Counted from the stretch's first letter, positions 52,116-61,433 are shown. The stretch: 64,000 bases of DNA from Pectobacterium peruviense (GCF_002847345.1 NZ_LXFV01000001.1:496001-560000); one strand, 5' to 3'. Numbers and translations: made by a program. Notes: generated from the sequence alone by a model not told the origin.

Positions 52116-52505
52116 AGATAATATTCCCGCCGAAGTTAAGGCCATCGACCGAATCGATGTCTACTCGCGTCGCCGTGATTCAGCAGATGGACAGCCCCAG
52201 CGTTCTCTACGCGTTAACCATAATCGCTTTCCTCACTACCATGCACAAACAGCCTGAAGTTTGACGGATATATACTGGCCTTATTTTTAAGCAATAAAAT
52301 ATATACTAAAAAAGCATCTTGTGGATAAAAACAAAAGCAGCTTATATGTCATAGTATTTTAGATAACTCCATGTATTTTTTGAATAGACAGGAGGGAAAC
52401 TCTCGTTAAATGAGGGTTTTATTTACCACAGCAACAACCCTGCACCATCGTAGGATGAATCCAACCAGAAATAAAATAGTAAAATGATAAAAAGGTTTTT
52501 TCATT
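52116..52505. other. AT-rich accessory intergenic region
   Basis: 390 bp after the LysE gene. It contains a scrap of ABC ATPase sequence (52166-52202) and then very AT-rich DNA (about 52260-52500) upstream of an unknown gene. Looks like a recombination-prone junction; no intact gene. Confidence 0.5.
52166..52202 (+). pseudogene. Fragment of a PotA-type ATPase gene
   Basis: CGCGTCGCCGTG followed by GATTCAGCAGATGGACAG and CCCCAGCG matches 50878-50929 of the intact ATPase gene, with one mismatch and a 15-bp internal deletion between CGTG repeats. It is out of context and cannot encode a protein. Confidence 0.7.
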
Positions 52506-53258
52506 ATGCTTTCAAAATATAATAACCCGCCCATTATAAAAACATTTTATCGCCCCATCGAAGTGGCTATTCGGTGGAGTCATTTAATGTCGTCAGAATC
52601 TGAAATACTTAAAAAACTCGATGAAGACCCCCTGTTTTTTTTACATTACGCGTATCAAACATGGCCAAAATTGTCGTTAAATCAAGAAAGAGTGATTGAT
52701 GGGCTTATCAATGGGGAATTGCGTCATAGCAAACGAGGGGTTACTAGTTTGACACCGGTAGACTTAAACGATCCAGATTTATCTATTCGACATGTCGATC
52801 TAAAAAACTGGATGATGTCATATTATCCGAACGAAAAGCCCGATTTTTTATTTTCCCCAGAAGAACGATTAACCCCGATAACAATAAACATGAATTCGGT
52901 GCAAATATTGCTAGCCGAATTAGAGGTGATGCGTATAAAAAATACCGCTCTTGAAGTTCAGCGAAATAATATAAAAAGCGATTATCTTTCACTAAACGCT
53001 ACTTACGCATCAGTGATGATGCACCCTACACAACCCATACTCGGGGAGCGTAGTGAAAGTACGTATCTGACGATTATTGGCGCGTTAATCAGCCTATATA
53101 ACCAACGCTCACCATCAGGCAAGGCCTATACACTTTTTAACTCTCAGGACGCTGTGATTTCTGCCTTAATTGCGCATTATGGCGATAAAAGAGGGATTTC
53201 CAAAAGCACGCTTGAAAGTAAGTTCGCTCAGGCAAAACGCCAGCTCAATGGCACGTAG
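52506..53258 (+). CDS. Uncharacterised 250-residue protein
   Basis: I do not recognise a named domain. The protein has no signal peptide or membrane segment. The N-terminal part (FYRPIEVAIRWSHL) and the middle (RHVDLKNWMMSYYPNEKPDFLF) are the most distinctive, and the C-terminus has a helical segment (STLESKFAQAKRQL) reminiscent of small DNA-associated accessory proteins of enterobacterial genomic islands. Codon use is AT-richer than its neighbours and upstream DNA is strongly AT-rich, so it is likely horizontally acquired. Function unknown. Confidence 0.75.
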   Translation: MLSKYNNPPIIKTFYRPIEVAIRWSHLMSSESEILKKLDEDPLFFLHYAYQTWPKLSLNQERVIDGLINGELRHSKRGVTSLTPVDLNDPDLSIRHVDLKNWMMSYYPNEKPDFLFSPEERLTPITINMNSVQILLAELEVMRIKNTALEVQRNNIKSDYLSLNATYASVMMHPTQPILGERSESTYLTIIGALISLYNQRSPSGKAYTLFNSQDAVISALIAHYGDKRGISKSTLESKFAQAKRQLNGT

Positions 53259-53372
53259 TTCCTACCCTTGCCAGGGTCCAATCCACCCCAGTTAAGGTGA
53301 AAGCCGTATACTCTTTTTTGCATAGTAGGTTATCCGCATCATTCTATTACGCCATAGGGATAATCTACTATC

Positions 53373-55337
53373 ATGCATAAACAGGATCGTTTTGTATTAG
53401 CGTATCGCCCATCATTTCACGCCCAGCGAATCTCACCGACCAGTAGAAAATCGCTAGTATCATCTTTTGTATTTCGCATGCCCTGCTTTCTCATTCTGCT
53501 GTGGACACTCACATTCAGCCCCCCAGGTGTTGCCTTAACGATCGCAGAAACACGACATCTGATAGATCGTACCGGATTTGGCACAACCCCACAGGATATT
53601 GAACGTTTCAACGATATGACGCGGGAGCAAGCCGTGGACTATCTACTGGGCACGCTCAATGCGCCTTTTTACACGCTTCCCCCGACTTTCGTGCAGCAAC
53701 CTCATCCAGATTACTGGCAGGAAGGTTGGCGAGAGCAGAAAATGATTTTTTTCCGTATCAACGAAATTAACCAGCTACAGGCTTGGTGGGTACAGGAAAT
53801 GATCCTTACTCCCACTCCTTTTGCCGATCGTCTCACGCTGTTCTGGCATAACCATTTCGTTTCCCGGTTTGACAATACCCTCATCACCGCGCCTTTTTTC
53901 GATCAGCTCACGCTATTTCGTCAAGCGGGTAGTCAGAGCTTTCGCCTTTTGGCACGAAAAATACTGCAAGATCCCATGATGCTCAGCGGGTTGGATAACA
54001 CGTCCAATACACGCCAACATCCTAATGAAAATCTTGCTAGAGAATTAATGGAGCTCTTTACCCTGGGAGAGGGTAACTACAGTGAAAATGATGTCAAACA
54101 GGTTGCCAAGATTCTGGCAGGGCACGGTGTAAACGCCACGCAACAATGGCGTTATCAATTTGACGCCAGCGCAGCGGTATCCGGCGAAAAAATGCTGCTC
54201 GGCCAGAAAATTCAAGGAACGCCCGATGAAGAACTCGATCAACTTGTCGATGTTTTGTTGTCGCAACCCCAAACGGCAACGCGTCTGGCGGGGAAATTCT
54301 ACCGAGCGTTTATTTCGTTAGAGGACGACCCTGAAACAGTATCGGTATTAGCGCAAGTGCTACGCAATCATGACTATGCGATGAAACCGTTCATGCGAGC
54401 ATTGCTGCTCAGTCCCGCGTTTTGGCACGAACACCATCGTGGATCATTGGTCAAATCCCCATTGGATCTGATCGTCGGCTTTTCTCGCACGCTGTCACTG
54501 GTGTTACCCGATCAACACATCCTACTGGATTATCTCCAAAATTTGGGACAGAGCCCGTTTATGGCCCCCTCCGTAGCGGGATGGGAAGAAGGCACCGCCT
54601 GGCTTGATGGGAAGACACTGGTCGATCGTACCAGAGTGTTAACCCGGCTGTGGTCCGCGATAGAAAGCTCGCCGCTGACTGACAATACGAAGCTAATCGT
54701 GCGTTTTTCATCCGAAAGCCGTGGACTTCCTGCACGTTTTATCGTTACCGCGAATGGGCAACAGCTTGCCAGAATTACCGCCAAGCTCGGAGCAGATACC
54801 CGGCAAGAACAAGCGTCCAACGAACCGGGAAATCTGAAACCGATGTGGGAAACTGTCGCCATTCCACTCCCCAATGCGTCTGCGGTATTGGAAAATGTCA
54901 CTATTACGATGGATGCTGATGAACCCGACACCCATTTATTTATCAATTGGATTTCCTTCAAGGGCTATCGTTTTTCCCCCTATCAGGCCAGTTGGATCAT
55001 TCCGAATGGTTCTTCCTGCCTTGCCGACTCACCGTTAGGATCTTTTTACTGTAACTTAAGTTTATCTTTTGACCTCACCACCCCAATCAGGAGCGAAGCA
55101 GCCAGCCTGATCGATCGGCACGCTCCGCTCAACGCCAATATCGAATACGGTACGGGTCGCCTGAGGCCGCAATTTAGCCAATCGGGAAACCGACTCCCCG
55201 CCAGCATCACGCCTTATACCCGCATACCTGTTGATTCACTACTGGCTACCACACCTTTCGGGCAGCCCGTGCCACCGGATAACAGTGCCACGGCCTTAAA
55301 GGCACTGACGCTTGATCCCGCATTTAATCTGAAATAG
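53373..55337 (+). CDS. Exported DUF1800-family protein with a possible carbohydrate-binding insert
   Basis: A 654-residue protein of the DUF1800 family, shown by RLTLFWHNHFVSRFD and NENLARELMELFTLGEGNYS. A hydrophobic segment near residues 35-53 suggests Sec export; translation could also start at Met35. Residues about 434-532 form a beta-rich insert ending in LFINWISFKGYRF, which resembles calcium-dependent xylan-binding modules (CBM36/60 type). First gene of a four-gene operon; 16 bp before the DUF1501 gene. DUF1800 proteins usually pair with DUF1501 proteins and have no settled function. Confidence 0.85.
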   Translation: MHKQDRFVLAYRPSFHAQRISPTSRKSLVSSFVFRMPCFLILLWTLTFSPPGVALTIAETRHLIDRTGFGTTPQDIERFNDMTREQAVDYLLGTLNAPFYTLPPTFVQQPHPDYWQEGWREQKMIFFRINEINQLQAWWVQEMILTPTPFADRLTLFWHNHFVSRFDNTLITAPFFDQLTLFRQAGSQSFRLLARKILQDPMMLSGLDNTSNTRQHPNENLARELMELFTLGEGNYSENDVKQVAKILAGHGVNATQQWRYQFDASAAVSGEKMLLGQKIQGTPDEELDQLVDVLLSQPQTATRLAGKFYRAFISLEDDPETVSVLAQVLRNHDYAMKPFMRALLLSPAFWHEHHRGSLVKSPLDLIVGFSRTLSLVLPDQHILLDYLQNLGQSPFMAPSVAGWEEGTAWLDGKTLVDRTRVLTRLWSAIESSPLTDNTKLIVRFSSESRGLPARFIVTANGQQLARITAKLGADTRQEQASNEPGNLKPMWETVAIPLPNASAVLENVTITMDADEPDTHLFINWISFKGYRFSPYQASWIIPNGSSCLADSPLGSFYCNLSLSFDLTTPIRSEAASLIDRHAPLNANIEYGTGRLRPQFSQSGNRLPASITPYTRIPVDSLLATTPFGQPVPPDNSATALKALTLDPAFNLK

Positions 55338-55353
55338 ATAAGGACATCTGCTT

Positions 55354-56553
55354 ATGTCTACACCATTTACATTGTCACGGCGCGTGCTCCTCGGCGGGCT
55401 TGGCGCGGGCCTATTAACAGCCATGCTTCCCCTGCGCGGGTTTGCCCAAAACGCCATTCCCACAAACAAGCATTTGATCGTCATCGAATTATTTGGGGGA
55501 AATGATGCATTAAACACGCTGGTTCCCTATCGGGATCCACTCTATCGACATTATCGCCCTACGCTGGCGTTAAACGCTCACGAATATGCACCGTTAAGTG
55601 ATGATCTGGCCTTTAATATCGTCTGGAAAAAGCTCGCTAATGTATTTCAAAAGGGGGAATTAGCGGTAATACAAGATGTTGGCTATCCGTCTCCCAATCT
55701 GTCTCATTTTAGTTCCGCCGCAATCTGGGCCAATGGTGCTGACACCCCAACGCTGAAGTCAGGCTGGGCTGGCCGCGTTCTGAGCACATCTTCACGTGAG
55801 GATCGCTATCATGATACTGACGGCATTATTCTCTCTGGCGATCAGTCTTTACTCATCCATCCGGCGATCCAGGCACTGACGCTTCAGGATAGTCGCGCCC
55901 TACTTAATGCCAATTTCACCCTACCCTCTGCCCACACGAATGATAGAAGTACGACGGCAGCACAGCATATCCTCCGGTTAATGGAGAGTACCAGCACGAT
56001 AAGTCGCCGGATTCAAAATAAGCTGCGCAATCAGAACCATTTCACCCGTCGATTTACACAGGACGGCTACATTGAACCGCAAAACGCGCAAGCGGCAACG
56101 ATACTCTGGCTGATAGAGAACAATGTCCGTTCACCACTATATAAAATCAGTTTGTCTGGCTTCGATTTGCATAGCCATTTACGCGGTGAACATGAACGCC
56201 AGCTCAGTAAAGTAGAGACGTTGCTGCTTGGGCTACGGCAAGGACTCATCGATATTGGTGCCTGGCAGGATAGCCTGATTATGGTGCATTCGGAGTTCGG
56301 CCGTCGGCCAAAAGAGAATGCATCGGGCGGAACCGATCACGGCACGTGCGGGCCGATGCTGCTAGTTGGCGGTCAAGTCGAGGGAGGTATCTGGGGAAAT
56401 CGCAGCCCACTCGATAAGTTGGATAACGACGGCAACCCTTATTTTTCGACCGACTTCCGCTCGGTATATGCCACCGTCGCCGAACGTTTTTGGCGACTTC
56501 CCGCCGCTCAGGTTAGCGGAACATCGCTCTCCCCGCTGAATATTCATCTTTAA
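55354..56553 (+). CDS. Tat-exported DUF1501-family protein
   Basis: A 399-residue protein with a twin-arginine signal (SRRVLLGG, residues about 8-15, then a hydrophobic stretch ending RGFAQNA), so it is exported folded, often with a cofactor or metal. The body has DUF1501 hallmarks: IELFGGNDALNTLVPY, HFSSAAIWANG, FDLHSH, SEFGRRPKENASGGTDHG. DUF1501 has an alkaline-phosphatase/sulfatase-like core, with the His- and Asp-rich segments as probable metal ligands. It follows the DUF1800 gene by 16 bp and precedes the glycosyltransferase fusion by 33 bp. Confidence 0.88.
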   Translation: MSTPFTLSRRVLLGGLGAGLLTAMLPLRGFAQNAIPTNKHLIVIELFGGNDALNTLVPYRDPLYRHYRPTLALNAHEYAPLSDDLAFNIVWKKLANVFQKGELAVIQDVGYPSPNLSHFSSAAIWANGADTPTLKSGWAGRVLSTSSREDRYHDTDGIILSGDQSLLIHPAIQALTLQDSRALLNANFTLPSAHTNDRSTTAAQHILRLMESTSTISRRIQNKLRNQNHFTRRFTQDGYIEPQNAQAATILWLIENNVRSPLYKISLSGFDLHSHLRGEHERQLSKVETLLLGLRQGLIDIGAWQDSLIMVHSEFGRRPKENASGGTDHGTCGPMLLVGGQVEGGIWGNRSPLDKLDNDGNPYFSTDFRSVYATVAERFWRLPAAQVSGTSLSPLNIHL

Positions 56554-56586
56554 CCCACCGCCTTATTTCTACAGGACACGCTTTCT

Positions 56587-59500
56587 ATGCAGAAAACAAT
56601 GACACCAAGCCATCCTCCGACAACGACAGACATGACAGACAGCAAAAACTGGCAGATGTTGGCAAAAATCCGTCAATCTTGTCGTGATAATATCCATATC
56701 AGTGGAGAGCTCCCCACCGGACAAACCGATATTCTGGTTTGCCTCACGCTGTATAACGAACCTGCGCCCATGCTTGCCGATACGCTGGCGGGGCTGGTGC
56801 GTAACCAGCAAGAGTTAACCGCAACGTTTGCCGATCGTCCGCCCAACATCATCATTTGCATCCTGCTTGATGGCACCAACAGTGCTCACCCATCAACCGT
56901 TTCACTTTTAGGGTCGCTAGGGTTGCTGCCAATGCAAATGCCCAGAGCGGATAGCCAGAATAATTCACTGACGCTTCAGGTCAGCGAACAGCCCGCCTCG
57001 CATATTCTGCGCTGCTGCGATCAATCTGACGCCATTGAAAACGCGGAGCAGAGCATTACGCTACTTCTTGCCAACAAACACCATAATGCAGGAAAGCTGG
57101 ATAGCCACGCCTGGTTTTTCTGGGGCGTTGGAAGTGTCGTTAAAGCCGAGTTTGCTATGCAGATTGATGTCGGTTCGGTGACAGAATCAGCATGTTTGAT
57201 ACAGTTGCTACAACACATGTGGCGAGATCCTTATTGTGGGGCCATCACAACGCGCGTTATGCTCCCGGTTCCCACGAATGCAAACCTGTCTCAGAATTGG
57301 CAATACGCCGATTTTATCTGGGAAAAAGTCAGTGATTGGGCCATCGGCAGCGCTCTGCATTATCTGGAAGTGGTTCCAGGGCAATGCAGTATGATTCGAT
57401 GGAGCCAATTTTGTGAAAACCACGGACATTCGCACGCGCCGCTCGACGCCTACCTGCGTGGGCTAATTCCTCAGAGTTTACTGGAGCGCAACCTGTTTCT
57501 CGCGGAGGATCGGGTTCTGGGATTTGAACTGACCAAACACCATAAAGGAAGCGGAGTACGTTATGAGCAAGGTGCCATCGTTCGTTCGGATCCTGCTCCC
57601 ACCTTCATAGAACTTCTGCGCCAGCGACGGCGCTGGGTCAACAGTACTATTGCCGCTCGCTTGCACTCACTGTCCCGATTGCCTGCGGTGATGACACAGT
57701 CTTCTCTTTCGCCACTGCGGCGCTGCGGTATTGCGCTTTCTTTGCTTTGGGGAATGTTGCAGTTTATTGCTCAATTTATCATGCCGGCATTTGTCGCCAT
57801 CTTGCTCGCCACTGGCGTACACCCACTTGCCAGCCATATCCTGCCAGATGCCGCACCGTCTCTTATCACCGCCGCAGCCATAGGTATGGCGCTGCTTTTC
57901 CTTGTCGTATGGATAAGCATCCTCTTTATGAGCCGCAGTACCACCTTGACTAGCGAGGTTGGCACACGCTACCACGTCTCAGCGATGTTGCTATTAGGTG
58001 CATTAATGGGGGGCGCATTCGTCTTCACGCTGCGGGTGGCACCCATACCGAGCATTGGCCTCATGGGTGTAGCACTTTTCTTGCTTTGCCTTGCAATTAG
58101 CCTGCATTCATTGCGCTATCTGCGACAGTTCATACGCTGGATGCCCCTTTACCTCATGCTATTACCCGTCTTCAGTCTCTATCTGACAACCTACTCTATC
58201 GCCAACATTAACGATGTCAGTTGGGGAACCAAAGGCTTGACTACTAATCATGTTGAGGAGAATAAACAAAAATCGTGGGCGGCCACACGCAACAAAGTGC
58301 TCTTTATCTGGAGTGCCTGTTCACTGAGCGCCGTGCTGCTGTTCTTGCTGACACTCCCTAACACGCAATGGATGTTCGTTATCCAATGTGCCTCCACGTT
58401 TTTCTGTGCCCGCATAATACTGTCATCCTCCGTCAGCATCGGTGCCAGTATCACCAAACGATTGCGGACTCTGCGTAAACACACCCCCATGCCGTTTGTC
58501 GATCGCGTTGAATGTCCAGTTTCCACCTCACTCCCTATCGTCAGGCCGGTTTTTCCCCCTTTCGCGTCATTCGCTTCGCTGATCAAAGAGAGTCTTACCT
58601 CCGGCCATGTCACGAACAATGGCCCCTATGTTCGTCAGTTAGAAAGCCGATTAACTGAATATCAATCGGTCCCCACACGCGTATTCTGTAACGGTGAGCA
58701 GGCGCTCATTACCCTGTTACTGGCCGCCGACATTCGGGGTAAAGACGTCATTGTTCCCTCATTTACCTTTGCTGGCACGCCCCATGCGGTTGTTATGGCT
58801 GGGGGAAACCCCGTGTTTGCTGATATCAAAAGCCGGGATTGCCCGCTGCTGGATGCCAACGATGTCGTGCACCGCATCACGGCGAATACCTGTGCGATTG
58901 TCGCGGTGGACGTGTATGGTTACGCCAGCGACTATTCCGCCTTGCAAAAAATTGCGCGAGACCACGGACTGCGTCTGTTTATCGACAGTGCCCCTGCGTT
59001 TGGTACTACGATCAATGGACAACGAACCGGTGGTTTCGGCGATGCACAGATTTTCAGTTTTCACGCAACAAAGCCATATAACACCATTGAAGGTGGCTGC
59101 CTATGCAGCCATGACGCAGAGCTTATCAAGCGTGCCGAAGCGATACGCAATTTCGGGTTGGATGCATCAGGCATCTGCGTATCTCCTGGATTAAATGGCA
59201 AGATGAGTGAACTCAACGCGATTATCGGGCTGGCGCAGCTTCCTTATCTGGAATCGCAATTAACGTGCCGCCGACAAGCGGCGTCACATCTGATTGCAGG
59301 TATAACGTCCATCCCCGGCCTTACACTCTGCTTACCTCCCGAGGGCCAATCCCCTGTCTGGCAGTATCTACCCATTCACGTAGACGCAAAGCGCTACGGT
59401 ATGGATCGTAACGACCTGCAACACGCGCTGCATGCCCAAGGGATCATGGTGCGCTGCTATTACGCCCCAGCCTGTCATCTCATGCCAGCCTACGCAGGGG

Positions 59501-59667
59501 AGCATCAGGCCACGCTCCCACAAACCGAACACCTGTCTGCCTGCGTTCTGGCATTGCCAATTTACAACGACATGACGGAGAAAGAATGCGAACGCATCAT
59601 TACCTCGCTCCGTGCAGTCGCCCTTTCTCCCATCACTCACCACGCGGCTGAAGGAGTATACGCATGA
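56587..59667 (+). CDS. Fusion of chitin-synthase-like GT2 and DegT-family aminotransferase
   Basis: A 1026-residue two-part enzyme. The N-terminal part (about 1-370) is a family 2 glycosyltransferase with chitin-synthase-type motifs: NAGKLDSHAWFF (167-178), Asp194 in QIDVGS, EDR (307-309) and QRRRW (346-350). About seven transmembrane helices follow (roughly 380-620). The C-terminal part (about 655-1015) is a DegT/DnrJ/EryC1 sugar aminotransferase with the PLP lysine at Lys829 (FHATKPYN) and SAPAFGTT. Predicted: polymerises or transfers a sugar at the membrane while making an amino-sugar precursor. Overlaps the epimerase gene by 4 bp. I know no characterised enzyme with this fusion. Confidence 0.87.
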   Translation: MQKTMTPSHPPTTTDMTDSKNWQMLAKIRQSCRDNIHISGELPTGQTDILVCLTLYNEPAPMLADTLAGLVRNQQELTATFADRPPNIIICILLDGTNSAHPSTVSLLGSLGLLPMQMPRADSQNNSLTLQVSEQPASHILRCCDQSDAIENAEQSITLLLANKHHNAGKLDSHAWFFWGVGSVVKAEFAMQIDVGSVTESACLIQLLQHMWRDPYCGAITTRVMLPVPTNANLSQNWQYADFIWEKVSDWAIGSALHYLEVVPGQCSMIRWSQFCENHGHSHAPLDAYLRGLIPQSLLERNLFLAEDRVLGFELTKHHKGSGVRYEQGAIVRSDPAPTFIELLRQRRRWVNSTIAARLHSLSRLPAVMTQSSLSPLRRCGIALSLLWGMLQFIAQFIMPAFVAILLATGVHPLASHILPDAAPSLITAAAIGMALLFLVVWISILFMSRSTTLTSEVGTRYHVSAMLLLGALMGGAFVFTLRVAPIPSIGLMGVALFLLCLAISLHSLRYLRQFIRWMPLYLMLLPVFSLYLTTYSIANINDVSWGTKGLTTNHVEENKQKSWAATRNKVLFIWSACSLSAVLLFLLTLPNTQWMFVIQCASTFFCARIILSSSVSIGASITKRLRTLRKHTPMPFVDRVECPVSTSLPIVRPVFPPFASFASLIKESLTSGHVTNNGPYVRQLESRLTEYQSVPTRVFCNGEQALITLLLAADIRGKDVIVPSFTFAGTPHAVVMAGGNPVFADIKSRDCPLLDANDVVHRITANTCAIVAVDVYGYASDYSALQKIARDHGLRLFIDSAPAFGTTINGQRTGGFGDAQIFSFHATKPYNTIEGGCLCSHDAELIKRAEAIRNFGLDASGICVSPGLNGKMSELNAIIGLAQLPYLESQLTCRRQAASHLIAGITSIPGLTLCLPPEGQSPVWQYLPIHVDAKRYGMDRNDLQHALHAQGIMVRCYYAPACHLMPAYAGEHQATLPQTEHLSACVLALPIYNDMTEKECERIITSLRAVALSPITHHAAEGVYA

Positions 59668-60692
59668 AAAACACGATTCTGGTCGCTGGCGCAGGTGGCT
59701 ACATAGGCATACCGCTATGCCATTTATTAATTAATCAGGGATATCGCGTGGTGGCCTTCGATCGCTTTTTCTTCGGCCTTCCTGTATCAGAAATGCCACA
59801 ATCACCAGAGTTCCATACGTTACGTGGCGATATACGCTACATCACCCCCGATATATTGCACAATGTTGAAGCCGTCATCGATCTCGCGGGATTAAGCAAC
59901 GATCCTGCCGCACAGATATCATCCACGCTCACTCATGCCATCAATTACGAAGGCGCTTGTCATCTCGCAAATACGGCGAAAAAGGCGGGTATTCAGCGCT
60001 ATATCTATATGAGTTCCGCCTCAGTTTATGGTCGTTCTGGTTCAACACCCGCAGATGAAGAGACAGAGTGCCAACCACAGAGTCTCTACGCGGAGCTGAA
60101 ACTCAATGTGGAACGTGAACTTCTTCGACTGCGTGATACCACCTTTCATCCGATCATTCTGCGCAATGCCACCGTGTTCGGCCTCGCGCCTCGCATGCGT
60201 TATGATCTCTCCGTCAATATCATGACGCATATGGCTGTGCGGGATAAATTCATTGCCATTGATGGTGATGGTCTCCAGCAACGTCCGTTTATTCACGTTA
60301 AGGATGTCGCTCGTGCCGTACTACTCACCTTACAGCTTAATCGCCCGCTTTCGGCGCCACCCGTATTTAATATTGGTGGCGACGTGTTAAATCACAACAT
60401 CAATAGCATTGCTAGCATCATCGCTGAGGAAGTGCCCAACGTGAAAATCGTTCATCGCCCGCAATCTCTGGATACCCGTGATTATCGACTCTGTTTTTTC
60501 CATGCGAAAAACACGTTAGGCTTTTCACCGACACGCAGCATTCGAGATGGTGTAAGAGAAATTGCGCATGTCCTGACTACCGATCAAGAGGCAGGAACAC
60601 AGCCGACCTGCTTTACTGCACAGTGGTACACCGATTTGATTGAGTGGGAGAAACGCTTACAGCCTTTGCAACTAGATGGACACCTCTTTTAG
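59664..60692 (+). CDS. NAD-dependent sugar epimerase/dehydratase
   Basis: A 342-residue extended SDR: dinucleotide-binding GAGGYIG (about 9-15), catalytic Ser region SSASVYG, and YAELK (Tyr and Lys). It probably acts on a nucleotide sugar, supplying the substrate for the DegT domain or glycosyltransferase upstream. Its ATG overlaps the fusion gene stop (ATGA); a hairpin 19 bp after its stop closes the operon. Confidence 0.9.
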   Translation: MKNTILVAGAGGYIGIPLCHLLINQGYRVVAFDRFFFGLPVSEMPQSPEFHTLRGDIRYITPDILHNVEAVIDLAGLSNDPAAQISSTLTHAINYEGACHLANTAKKAGIQRYIYMSSASVYGRSGSTPADEETECQPQSLYAELKLNVERELLRLRDTTFHPIILRNATVFGLAPRMRYDLSVNIMTHMAVRDKFIAIDGDGLQQRPFIHVKDVARAVLLTLQLNRPLSAPPVFNIGGDVLNHNINSIASIIAEEVPNVKIVHRPQSLDTRDYRLCFFHAKNTLGFSPTRSIRDGVREIAHVLTTDQEAGTQPTCFTAQWYTDLIEWEKRLQPLQLDGHLF

Positions 60693-60711
60693 GTATTAAC
60701 AACAGAAAGCA

Positions 60712-60735
60712 CGTTGCCCCTGAACCGGGGCAACG
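60712..60735. terminator. Terminator-like hairpin closing the glycan operon
   Basis: Perfect CGTTGCCCC / GGGGCAACG with a 6-nt loop, 19 bp after the epimerase stop. No long T-tract follows, so efficiency is uncertain. Confidence 0.65.
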
Positions 60736-60740
60736 GATAC

Positions 60741-60865
60741 ATACTCTAAATAATTCAAGTTTCAGGAAGGCGGCAAGGGAAGGAATCCCGATGAGCTTAC
60801 TCAGGTAAGTGATTCGGGTGACTAAACGCAGCCAACGCACATGCAATTTGAAGTATGACGAGTAT
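60741..60865. repeat. Enterobacterial intergenic palindromic repeat (about 125 bp)
   Basis: The ends are inverted relatives: ATACTC-N3-ATAATTCAAG at the left and the complement ATACTC-N3-ATACTTCAAA at the right. A central dyad (TTAC-TCAG-GTAA flanked by CCCGA/TCGGG) makes it fold as one long hairpin. From memory it matches a repeat family common between genes in Pectobacterium and Yersinia. It abuts the 3' end of the small membrane protein gene. Confidence 0.75.
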
Positions 60866-60869
60866 AGAA

Positions 60870-61118
60870 TTAATCTCGAATCTTGCGGTAAACCCACAGC
60901 ACAACAATCGCGCCGACAACCGCGACGACAAAGCTGCCGAAGTTAAAGCCATCCACCCGACCGAACCCAAAGAAAACGCTGATGTAGCCACCCACAACTG
61001 CACCGACAATCCCGAGTAGCACCGTCAGGATGAAGCCACCGCCGTCTTTACCGGGCATAATCCACTTAGCCAAAATCCCCGCAATCAAGCCAAAAATAAC
61101 CCAGGACAGAATACCCAT
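60870..61118 (-). CDS. GlsB/YeaQ/YmgE-family stress membrane protein
   Basis: An 82-residue protein with three hydrophobic helices and the family pattern GLIAGILAKWIMPGKDGGG. The start is ATG at 61118 with GAGGAG upstream; the frame extends to 61247 but without a ribosome site. These small transglycosylase-associated family proteins are induced by stress or stationary phase; molecular role unclear. Confidence 0.9.
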   Translation of the reverse strand: MGILSWVIFGLIAGILAKWIMPGKDGGGFILTVLLGIVGAVVGGYISVFFGFGRVDGFNFGSFVVAVVGAIVVLWVYRKIRD

Positions 61119-61433
61119 ACTTACTCCTCGCGTTTTCGTTTCACCACACCCGACTTGCCGTTCGTTATCAAATCGGGCAGTTAAGCAAGTATAGGTGAGG
61201 ATTGAGGAAATGGCTGGTGGTGCATACTTAGTTATGCCAGCAAGCAATAGTAGGCTAAGTAACGTATGAGACCACTATTATATAGAAGCGCCTCATATGA
61301 TAGTGCTGTTATCAACACACGCAAACAGCTCACGAATGTGACCTAGCCCAGTCACCATCATGAGTAACTGAGCTCAAGTGAGCTTCATATCCTGCAATCG
61401 ACATATTTCTGAGCAAATTCAGGATATAGCACA
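61119..61433. other. Intergenic region
   Basis: 315 bp between two minus-strand genes, with probable promoter of the small membrane protein gene and the 3' region of the large helical-repeat gene. No gene, repeat or RNA that I can support. Confidence 0.45.
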
